DNA of 64,000 bases, taken from positions 318,345 to 382,344 of the forward strand of contig NW_025936089.1 of assembly GCF_000764305.2 (NCBI RefSeq), in the 5' to 3' direction. Of the stretch, positions 55,226 to 64,000 are shown in pieces. Below the pieces are notes generated by a model, which saw nothing but the letters and a program-made list of their open reading frames with translations, was not told the DNA's origin and did not search any database. Position 1 is the first letter of the stretch, and each line of letters opens with the position of its first letter. A program made the position numbers and the translations under genes. Source of the stretch: Hyalella azteca. Taxonomy: Eukaryota; Arthropoda; Malacostraca; Amphipoda; Hyalellidae.

Positions 55226-55607
55226 GGCGACGACACTGGAAGTCTGATCTGCATATCGGCGACTTCCAAGGGACTGTTAATTAGAAGTGCCGGATCATCT
55301 GGAATGTTTGTTGTCGTCTCATGTTCCACAAACGCTCCTGAAACTCCAGACTTTGTCTGCAAAGATGTGTTCACTGGCATGCCGGAGTTTGGCTTGTAGC
55401 CGCCATCTTGAATGGTGATTAGAATTGTAGAAGAGTTCTTCTGAGACTCGAAATTTGGGCTGAGAATAGACATTTTGTGGCAGTAGCTTCAAGCAGAGCT
55501 ATATTAGCAAACCGAATCTTATTATTGTGTAGAGTTTTCTCGACGAACTTTAAGGTGCTAGACAAGGAGTCACCACTATTCCTAAGTTTTGTTGCATTTA
55601 TTAACAT
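55226..55607 (-). pseudogene. Frameshifted coding-like remnant of unknown family
   Basis: On the minus strand a frame from 55607 reads RNSGDSLSSTLKFVEKTLHN and on through ANIALLEATATK. A second frame, starting inside it at 55473, reads SILSPNFESQKNSSTILITI and DGGYKPNSGMPVNTSLQTKS to about 55226. Both segments have balanced, non-repetitive composition, unlike the surrounding arrays. They overlap in different frames near the word acaaaatgtc, as a single indel in one gene would produce. The second frame runs straight into the 90-bp array. No family is recognised; it could be a decayed gene, two overlapping exon fragments or chance. Confidence 0.25.
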
Positions 55608-56029
55608 TCAGTAATGCATCAAAAGTTGAAACAATTAGAAATCTCACAAATAGTCATCAATCAGAGATGAAGTAAATTGTATTAATTTATTGTATCACAT
55701 CACGACACTTCATTTTTTCGGTCATTGTATATCTAATTCATTTTGAAATCAATACGAACCACAAACAATCAGGAGTAGAATAATAAACATAAATGTTCCC
55801 GCCTGATTTAAACATTTTTTACCGAACTACAGCCATAGAAATATTCTTTCATTTTTACCTGAAAGGTAAAATCTGTACTCTTTACCTACACTTACCCTGG
55901 GATAGAGTAAGTGGCCCTGGGGAGGGTTATTCTTAACCATTCCCTTTACTCTGGACCTCCGTACCCTCTGAACTGACATGGCCTCCGTACCCTCTGAACT
56001 GACATACCTATCTTATTCTCAGACATGAC
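55608..56029. other. AT-rich unique DNA, nothing recognised
   Basis: A 22-bp word, cctccgtaccctctgaactg plus ac, is duplicated at 55957-56003, just ahead of the next array. No gene seen. Confidence 0.5.
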
Positions 56030-56760
56030 ATGATTCGTCTCTTACCATCTGACCTGACATGACCCTCTGACCTGACATGACCCTCTGACCTGACATGACC
56101 CTCTGACCTGACATGACCCTCTGACCTGACATGACCCTCTGACATGATATGACCCTCTGACCTGACATGACCCTCTGACCTAACATGACCCTCTGACTTG
56201 ACATGACCCTCTAACCTGACATGACCCTCTGACCTGTCATGACCCTCTGACCTGACATGCCCCTCTGACCTGACATGACCCTCTGACCTGACATTACCCT
56301 CTGACCTGTCCCTCTGACCTGACATGACCCTCTGACCTGACATGACCCTCTGACCTGACGTTCTGACCTGACATAACCCTCTAACAAGACCCTCTGACCT
56401 GACATACCCCACTGACCTGACATGACCCTCTGACCAGACATGGTCCTCTGACCTGACATGACCCTCTGACTTGACATGACCCTCTGACCTGATATGACCC
56501 TCTGACCTGACATGACCCTCTGACCTGTCATGACCCTCTGATCTGACATGACCCTCTGACCTGACATGACCCTCTGACCTGACATGACCCTCTGACCTGA
56601 CATGACCCTCTGACCTGACATAACCCTCTAACAAGACCCTCTGACCTGACATACCCCACTGACCTGACATGACCCTCTGACCTGACATGACCCTCTGACC
56701 TGACATGACCCTCTGACCTGATATGACCCTCTGACCTGACATTACCCTCGGACCAGAGAT
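56030..56760. repeat. 18-bp minisatellite (ctgacctgacatgaccct), about 38 copies
   Basis: Units vary at one or two positions. A ~240-bp higher-order segment with the irregular words cctctaacaagaccctctga and cataccccactgacctgaca occurs twice (near 56380 and 56625). Long minus-strand frames (repeating SEGHVR or GQRVMS) are artefacts of the 18-bp period. Confidence 0.95.
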
Positions 56761-57694
56761 GCACCCTCCAAGCGTGACTAAAGCCTCCATGCAAGACGCA
56801 ATCACGGCTGCAATGAACTATGCAATAACGTCGAGGTTCGCGCAATAAAGGCAATATGCGTTGCTCCGCAGAGTCGTTCACTTTAAAGCAGCATTCAGTG
56901 CTTACGACAAACTTAACCTACTGAATGAACGAAACATATTGTACGTAATTGTGTGGTTACTTAATCTTATGTCAATAATAATGTCTTCTTTGTAACGTCG
57001 TAGAAAATTTATCCAAATCAGTGACATGATAAGACAACCAAAGTTGACGCTGTTCACACTAATTTTTTTGTACATTAATTTTCATACCAGAAGGGTTAAG
57101 GCAAAAACTAAGCGTTTTTGTTATCCGAAGTCTTTTTCTTAGAACGCAATTTGCATCTCAGTAACTAACTTAAACTTTCCGTAGTGCCGATAATGAGCTA
57201 ACTTAACGGTAAAGTTCATTCTTCTTCTATTACAATTCGTAATGCATTTATATAAGGAATTTCATTTACATCAGTCATCAATTTCATTTTAAAGTTATAT
57301 ATTACAGAAATGAATATGCGCTTGACACGATAAATAAGAACTTAGAATGATTAGATGCTAATATTTAGACAAAAATGCGCGTTAGTCGTGCCAATCTATG
57401 CGCAAATGCAATAAATTAAGCCCAAATTATATGCTAGAATTATATTCAGTATCTAACTTCAATTTCTTTTTCTACGTCGAAATACTAATTGATGTATCCG
57501 TTTATATTAATAATTTTAGTGAGGTAAAGCGGGTATTTGTCATCACATTAGTGAAGTGATGTACAGGAGTTGCAGCAATATAAAGTAAAGCGCAGCTGCA
57601 ACAACAACAGATGTGCACACAGCAGCTGTGCAAAAACAACAATAAGAGCTCCTTAGCATTGTCAATATCAGCACCTCACTAGCACCGATAAGAG
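56761..57694. other. AT-rich unique DNA, nothing recognised
   Basis: No exon, RNA or element recognised. Confidence 0.5.
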
Positions 57695-57935
57695 CCACAA
57701 CAGCTCCAATAGGAGCACTGCAGCCGTAAAAATAAGAGCACTGCAGCTGTACAAATAAGAGCACTGCAGCTGTACAAATAAGAGCACTACAGCTGCACAA
57801 ATAAGAGCACTACAGCTGTACAAATAAGAGCACTGCAGCTGTACAAATAAGAACACTGCAGCTGTAGAAATAAGAGCACTACAGCTGTACAAATAAGAGC
57901 ACTGCAGCTGTACAAATAAGAGCACTACAGCTGCA
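57695..57935. repeat. 23-bp repeat (gcactgcagctgtacaaata), about 10 copies
   Basis: Each unit carries CTGCAG and CAGCTG palindromes. The leftmost copies are diverged. Confidence 0.93.
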
Positions 57936-58020
57936 CTACTCACTGCTCAGCTGCAGCACTCACTGCTCAGCTGCAGCACTCACTGCTCAGCTGCAGCACT
58001 CACTGCTCAGCTGCAGCACC
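57936..58020. repeat. 20-bp repeat (ctgcagcactcactgctcag), 4 copies
   Basis: Perfect copies directly abut the 23-bp array and share gcactgcag-type words with it. Confidence 0.93.
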
Positions 58021-58111
58021 TGAAGGCTGAGCTTCAATAAGCGTACATCTGGCGCTAGTTTAGAAGTCTATTAGAGGCCAATGCATGGCAGCCTTATATC
58101 GCTGCTTATCT

Positions 58112-59002
58112 CGGCCGTAGCGTGAGTAGCGTGAGGTGATAGTGTGAGTGAGATGATAGCGTGAGTGAGGTGATAGCGTGAGTGAGGTGATAGTGTGAGT
58201 GAGGTGATAGTGTGAGTGAGGTGATAGCGTGAGTAGCGTGAAGTGATAGCGTGAGGCTGTACGCTACTTCAGTGAGTACGCTACGTGAGTGAGGTGATAG
58301 CGTGAGTGAGGTGATAGCGTGAGGTGATAGTGTGAGTGAGGTGATAGCGTGAGTGAGGTGATAGCGTGAGCTGATAGCGTGAGGTGATAGCGTGAGTAAG
58401 ATGATAGCGTGAGTGAGGTGATAGCGTGAGTGAGGTGATAGTGTGAGTGAGGTGATAGCGTGTGTGAGGTGATAGTGTGAGTGAAGTGCTAGCGTGAGGT
58501 GATAGAGTGAGTGAGATGATAGCGTGAGTGAGGTGATAGCGTGAGTGAGGTGATAGTGTGAGTGAGGTGATAGTGTGAGTGAGGTGATAGCGTGAGGTGA
58601 TAGAGTGAGTAGCGTGAAGTGATAGCGTGAGGTGATAGCGTGAGTGAGGTGATAGCGTGAGTGAAGTGATAACGTGAGTGAGGTGATAGCGTGAGTGAGG
58701 TGATAGCGTGAGGTGATAGTGTGAGTGAGGTGATAGCGTGAGTGAGGTGATAGCGTGAGTGAGGTGATAGCGTGAGCTGATAGCGTGAGGTGATAACGTG
58801 AGTAAGATGATAGCGAGTGATAGCGTGAGTGAGGTGATAGCGTGAGGTGATAGCGTGAGTAAGATGATAGCGTGAGTGAGGTGATAGCGTGAGTGAGGTG
58901 ATAGTGTGAGTTACATGAGGTGTTAGCGTGAGTATCGTGAGGTGATAGCGTGAGTGAGGTGATAGTGTGAGGGAGGTGATAGCGTGAGTGAGGTGATAGT
59001 TC
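58112..59002. repeat. 17-bp repeat (gatagcgtgagtgaggt), about 45 copies
   Basis: Alternates with shorter gatagcgtgag units and occasional agtagcgtga insertions, an irregular higher-order structure. The minus-strand Ser/His/Tyr/Leu-rich frame is a repeat artefact. Confidence 0.95.
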
Positions 59003-59227
59003 ACATTCAGCTCCATTAATATGTATGAATAATAAAATAATTCACAGAGGTATTTTAATTTTACGTGTTATGATTAATGCTTGTATGATTTTAAAGCCTT
59101 TTGGCTCAAAATAATGTAACTTATTTGGCCACCCTAGTTTTAATTTACTTAGCTAAAGTTAATTTGTTCATTCGTATATATTTGCTGGCATCTCAATTCT
59201 TGATAGGATACATGACGACAAGTACGC

Positions 59228-59372
59228 GCTAGAAAAATCAATGCGTCATATTGTCCGAATATTTAAACACTTTCTTACCCACATCACGAGCAGTAAGTAT
59301 GACCCACACACAAAGGCGAAACAAGTGCATCGTAATTTGGACAAAGACTTAATCATTTCTTTGAATATGTGT
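59228..59372. mobile_element. Family A element
   Basis: Left gctagaaaaatcaatgcgtc with atattgtccgaatatttaaa; right tcgtaatttggacaaagact and aatcatttctttgaa. Internal gtatgacccacacacaaagg. Confidence 0.6.
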
Positions 59373-59395
59373 GCACATGCCCGAGGCTCTTAGCA

Positions 59396-59496
59396 CTGAT
59401 TCTCTTTTTTATCGGGCCAAACTGAGTCAGGATGACCCACGCACAAAGTGCTTCACAATTTGGACAAAGTCTCACTCATTTCTCTGCACGTAAGAG
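59396..59496. mobile_element. Family A element, right half
   Basis: tagcactgattctc, gggccaaactgagtcaggat, gacccacgcacaaagtgctt, then cacaatttggacaaagtctc and catttctctgcacg. Lies beside the previous copy in the same orientation. Confidence 0.55.
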
Positions 59497-59607
59497 ATGC
59501 AAGAGAACGTTCATGCAGCGCAGCGCGTAAACAAATCTATTGTTCGCTATAACGAACTCAACCAAAGCCCCGTGCGTTACTTCGTGACGCTAACGACTTA
59601 GCCTCAA

Positions 59608-59793
59608 GCCACGCCACGAATATTGGTAGTCTTAACTCCGGCCTGCGAATTACCGGTGGAAGGCCGCCGATAAATCACCTATATTTCACCCATGGTATAA
59701 GCCACGCCATGAATATTGGTAGTCTTAACTCCGGCCTGCGAATTACCGGTGGAAGGCCGCCGATAAATCACCTATGTTTCACCCGTGGTATAA
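59608..59793. repeat. 93-bp tandem duplication
   Basis: gccacgccacgaatattggt at 59608 and gccacgccatgaatattggt at 59701. The copies differ at a few positions. Confidence 0.93.
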
Positions 59794-60026
59794 GACGCTC
59801 GCGGCAGTTCCATTCGGTGGTGGTAGAGGCGCGGGTAAGTTAGTATTGAGTTAACTTAGCTTAGTTCGCTCATAAACTCGATCGGTTTTACATAAATGAC
59901 CTCCATATGTAAGGCTCAGATTACATTGTTCTCAGGGCCGTAATGGCGCTCTTGATGCACCTTCCAGAATGTGGTATTGCTTGAATTTACCTTGGCTTTC
60001 TTCAGTGCTATTCAATATCACTTCTG

Positions 60027-60290
60027 ATACTCATCCAGATACTCATCCAGATACTCATCCAGATACTCATCCAGATACTCATCCAGATACTCATCCAGAT
60101 ACTCATCCAGATACTCATCCAGACACTCATCCAGATACTCATCCAGATACCCATCCAGATACTCATCCAGATACTCATCCAGATACTCATCCAGATACTC
60201 ATCCAGATATTCATCCAGATACTCATCCAGATACTCATCCAGATACTCATCCAGATACTCAACCAGATACTCATCCAGATACTCATACAG
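60027..60290. repeat. 12-bp repeat (actcatccagat), 22 copies
   Basis: Almost perfect. The plus strand encodes an Asp-Thr-His-Pro repeat inside an open frame with short non-repeat flanks (about 59969-60349), but those flanks are unremarkable and the minus strand is equally open, so coding is not supported. Confidence 0.95.
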
Positions 60291-61317
60291 TTCGTGGATG
60301 TGCTGATAATCAAATCTTGTATACTTCAAAATATGATTGTTTAAGGTAGGATTCGATTATTTCAATTTCGTTGTGCATTTTAAGAAAAGATTCTCAAAAA
60401 ATAATTTATATTTTAAGACACACGTAACACGTTTTACTAATAGTTCGTACTTCTGCACAAGATTTGATTTTTCAAATTATAATGCACATTTCGAGATATG
60501 ATTGCTAAGTTATGTTGAGTATTTTACTATATTCACAATCACACTATTTAATCGGTTGAAACAGCTACATTCAAGGTCTTTTACTTTTCAAAGTAAAAAT
60601 ATTTGTATTCAACTGGTGAATTAAAACACTTATTTTATACAAGTATTCATAGCTTATGCAATAACAAGCTTATAGTATATGCATAAGTAAAGTTGTGTAC
60701 ATACATATTTATTCGAGAACTTGAATACATTTTTAAGTACAATTCATTTCCTGTCGACTGAGTGGGAAATGAAATCTTGCTTCCAAATTAATCAGTCAAA
60801 AATATTCGATATTTCAGCACACTATTTTAGTGAAAATAAAGCAAGATTACATAGCTGCAGATTGATTTTTTCTTTAATGGACAAGAGAAGTGAACTCTTA
60901 ATTTATTTTGAAACCATCAAAATATGCCACACTATTGAAATAGCTCGATTTGGCATATAACATTGATAATATGTGATCATTAATCGTTTCATTTCAGGTG
61001 CAAATAGCTGCACGTATTAAAATTTTTAAAATGTTAAAAAATTCACAATTAATTTCGTTAATTGATCGAAAAATCAGGCTGAAGACAAACTGTACCACCC
61101 TCTCAGTCGAATGGTACGACAGAAGTCGCTCCTTTCGACACTTTGTCGATCTCTAATGACTCATTCACGACTAATTACAGGCTAATTAGGGAGCAGTTGA
61201 GCACCGTTGCCCCTTCATTAACGATTGGTCCATTTTTCAGGAACGGCAGCGCAACAGCTTGCTTATCAACGCGGCGTCCGAAGAAAATGTCAACGGCCCA
61301 TTTTCTAATTGCGGCGC
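60291..61317. other. AT-rich unique DNA, nothing recognised
   Basis: Frequent stops in all frames; no RNA gene or element recognised. Confidence 0.5.
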
Positions 61318-61455
61318 TGAGAAATGATAGGGGCAACTCATCTATTCATGCTGAAAAATTATAGGGGGTAACTCGTCTATTCAAGCTGAGAAATTATAGG
61401 GGGTAACTCATCTATTCATGCTGAGAAATGATAGGGACCAATCATCTATTCATCT
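61318..61455. repeat. ~42-bp repeat (ctgagaaatgataggggcaa)
   Basis: Three to four copies of gctgagaaattataggggg followed by taactcatctattcatgctg. Confidence 0.85.
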
Positions 61456-62351
61456 CACGTGTGTAAGGCACTCGAGCAAAAGCAGATATTAAACTTTTTG
61501 GTATCATTTTTTCCGTGGGCACAATTTCTGTTCTGAAAACAAGGGAGGATAAGCTTAAAAACAAAAATGGGAGTTTACCAAGCACAAAAGCGAATGCATG
61601 GAAATCGAGGAAAAAATGTTCGTGCAAGAACATCAAAACTCTTTTAATTAATAGTCTGTTCCCATAAAACAGACTATCCTCGCATCTGACACTCATATTT
61701 CAAACGATTGTTTTAATAATGGTTTCTATCTTAGAAACAATAAGAAAATCTTTCAAATCTACCTTTAAATAAATATGTCTTCTTGCAATATTTTAAGCAA
61801 TTAACCATAAGCATTTATCGATGTATCGCTCGTCTCAGGTAATTTTCAAAACGTCTTCCGCAAGAAAAAATCAAATATTTCAATGAATATTGACCCTTTC
61901 CACACAAATAAGCACGGTTTACATAAAAATTTTCTATTGATATCAAACTCGCACTCAATTACTGTTGTTCCATAGTTTGTAACCATGCACCGATGCTAGT
62001 TCAAATTATTTTACAATATGTTTACACGCGACAGAAATTAAATAAGTTTAATCATATTACTGAAGTCCGCAGACTTAATTGAGAATGTTAGAGGAATAAT
62101 ATTTCCGGCTTTTCTTTTCAGCAATTCGCGATGATTATTATTATGTTTGATATTAAGTTATTTTAAACTTATGGAAGCATCGTTGCTGGTGAACTGACTT
62201 TATTTGAGCTTGTTGTTGTAATGAGAGAAAGTCTTGGTTACTGGTTTGCAAAGAAATATCACTTAGAAATATATAACTTGAAAAAATTAACATTTATTAA
62301 ATATCGGGCTGGACCTACATAATATATTTTATGCTGGGTTTTCATTGTCTA
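61456..62351. other. AT-rich unique DNA, nothing recognised
   Basis: No feature supported. Confidence 0.5.
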
Positions 62352-62490
62352 TGATGACTCGAGACTGTCATGCCCACGACTCGAGACTGTCATGCCCACG
62401 ACTCGAGACTGTCATGTGCACGACTCGAGACTGTCATGCCCACGACTCGAGACTGTTATGCCCACGACTCGAGACTGTCGTGCTCACGAT
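62352..62490. repeat. 22-bp repeat (gactcgagactgtcatgccc), 6 copies
   Basis: Near-perfect copies, each with a CTCGAG palindrome. Confidence 0.94.
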
Positions 62491-63530
62491 TCGAGCCAAT
62501 TACGACACAATTTCACAGTCAATTACAGTTTCAATATTGTATGAATTGAAATTTTTCGTTTAATCATCTTAATACATCTCAACGTATTTTCGATAGTTGA
62601 CGGCCATAAATTTAGGAAATTCAAATCAACTAAACTTGATCTTAATTTTCTGGAATTGATAATTCTGATTGTGATTAGGAGACGGCAAAGCTTCTGTTAT
62701 TTCCAATCAAGTTTTAATCTCGCAATGGAAGGGGCAAAAATTAAGCAAATATAGAAATAGGCCTAGTAAGAAAGCTCGAGCCATGCTGCAGTTTTCGCCA
62801 AGTGTGTCGAGAATGACCCACCTTAGAGTCAGGAGTGTCAAAACGAGTCACAAGATTGACACTTGACTTGTCCACACACGACGTAAGTTTTGCAATCCGT
62901 GCGACGGCTTGCGTGAGGCGAGTTCGTTTAGAGGCTCGTATGATTTTTGTAGCTACATCCTCATGGGGTTTGTGTGGTTATTTAAGGGGGGTTCGGGGTT
63001 CATTTAACGGGGGTTTGGGGTTGAGTGGTCACTTAACGCCCTGGTATTGCTAAGCGTTACAGCTTGAGAGGGGCTGTTAGTGTTGCCAGGCGCTACCTCA
63101 TTAGAGATGTTGACTAACCTAATGTTATATTATTGTTTTTAGGAATCAATAAGAACCTAATAGAATATAGTCTGTGTGTAAAAAATTTATCCTTAGAAAT
63201 ATCATGTGAGTGGAAGACTTAAGAACATTCTATGTTTTTAGTTCCAATTTTATCTGAGAATTTAATTGATTTAAATTTTTAATTGAATCATTTAATTTGA
63301 TAACTTGCCATGATGAAAACATTTCCTATGCTTACCACAAAAGTAAACTACATCCGTTAAACGTAATTTACAAAGTATATCATACCATACACCATTGAAA
63401 ATTTGTTTTTCAACGTTGCTTAATTGAACGTAATCGTTTAAATGGTACTTCCCAGATATAATAAATCCAGATGAATGCATTTTCAACACTTGTTAGCGTG
63501 ATATTTTTCAACTTTACATTTTCGAACCAT
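62491..63530. other. Unique DNA, nothing recognised
   Basis: 62970-63020 has a G-rich stretch (aaggggggttcggggttc). No gene supported. Confidence 0.5.
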
Positions 63531-63638
63531 GCAACTCTGAGCAAATTTTCTTAAGCAGCGTCAAGTCTGAACGTTAAATTTGTTGCAACTCTGAGCAAAT
63601 TTTCTTAAGAAGCGTCAAGTCTGAACGTTAAATATGTT
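63531..63638. repeat. 54-bp tandem duplication
   Basis: gcaactctgagcaaattttc starts at 63531 and 63585; the copies differ at two positions. Confidence 0.93.
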
Positions 63639-64000
63639 ACCTTGTTCCTATATAAGTTGTTTTCTTTTTTAATTTTTAAAGTTGGGGGAGCGAAAGTCAG
63701 CGGACTCAGGATGAGCCGCCCGCAAAGTCGTCTCACCGGCCGCCACGCAAATGACACTGGGAAACATCGCATTTATTTCCCTTATCCCTATGAGCAAGAT
63801 GGCGCGGCGGTCGCGTGGCAGCCATTAGAGTGTGCTTTACACGCTCGTTGTATCACCTTCTAATTAGACACTGCGAAAATTCAATTAAAACTCGATCAGA
63901 TACACGGTGAGCAGGTAGCCTTATGGTTTCCGCTGATGAGATCCGCGGCCCATCTTTGTACGTTCCTGAGAATGACGCGGTTTGCCCTCATAAAAGAAAA
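63639..64000. other. Unique DNA to window end, nothing recognised
   Basis: GC-richer at 63690-63830. The short open frame there has no recognisable motif. Confidence 0.45.

Noticed and set aside
56008..56805. 265-codon minus-strand frame with SEGHVR/GQRVMS repeats
   Set aside because: Produced by an 18-bp unit without stops; the peptide changes frame at irregular units and has no non-repeat domain.
58489..59016. 175-codon minus-strand frame (Ser/His/Tyr/Leu repeats)
   Set aside because: Translation of the gatagcgtgagtgaggt array; no independent coding evidence.
59969..60349. 126-codon frame with DTHP repeats
   Set aside because: The body is a 12-bp array; the short flanks show no signal peptide, domain or splice support, and the opposite strand is also open.
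1..64000. tRNA, rRNA or snRNA genes
   Set aside because: I looked for B-box/TΨC-like words and conserved rRNA stretches on both strands and saw none convincing; a covariance-model search would be needed to exclude them.

Overview
The window looks like eukaryotic nuclear DNA from a draft short-read assembly. Evidence: a multi-exon C2H2 zinc-finger gene with GT-AG introns, an AT-rich background, many simple-sequence minisatellites, several families of short inverted-repeat elements, and N gaps. An arthropod, perhaps a crustacean, is my best guess from this style; nothing in the sequence fixes the species. No bacterial operons, rRNA, tRNA or CRISPR array was recognised.

Layout. 1-40 kb is almost entirely non-coding. 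It holds dozens of unrelated tandem arrays (units 11-110 bp), short non-autonomous elements (families A, B and C here) and AT-rich unique DNA. The most striking block is 22.2-26.1 kb. There a 23-bp array carries 17 exact AP-1 sites (TGAGTCA), and about 2 kb further on a nearly identical 28-bp array carries 47 complete CRE palindromes (TGACGTCA). 26-31 kb is a patchwork of contigs. Two intact 38-bp Nextera mate-pair junction adapters (26137-26174 and 29987-30024) and four gaps show that this part is partly chimeric. One truncated coding exon (minus strand, 29641-29878) lies in it.

40.3-49.8 kb holds the one clear gene. It encodes a large nuclear-type multi-zinc-finger protein (plus strand, start at 42598, stop at 49785, at least seven coding exons, at least about 1,670 residues, about 17 finger motifs, then an S/T/P/N-rich tail). 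A non-coding first exon near 40.4-40.5 kb with CRE-like half-sites is possible. The gene records repeat activity: a 7-residue S/T-rich minisatellite sits inside one finger, intron 2 contains tandem copies resembling its own 5' splice site, and a single N at 46972 hides the 5' part of exon 4, whose 3' end is tandemly duplicated.

50-64 kb returns to minisatellites and element copies, plus a frameshifted coding-like remnant on the minus strand at 55.2-55.6 kb. Most long open frames here are artefacts of repeat units whose length is a multiple of three or that lack stops. Functions beyond 'zinc-finger protein' cannot be assigned from the sequence alone.
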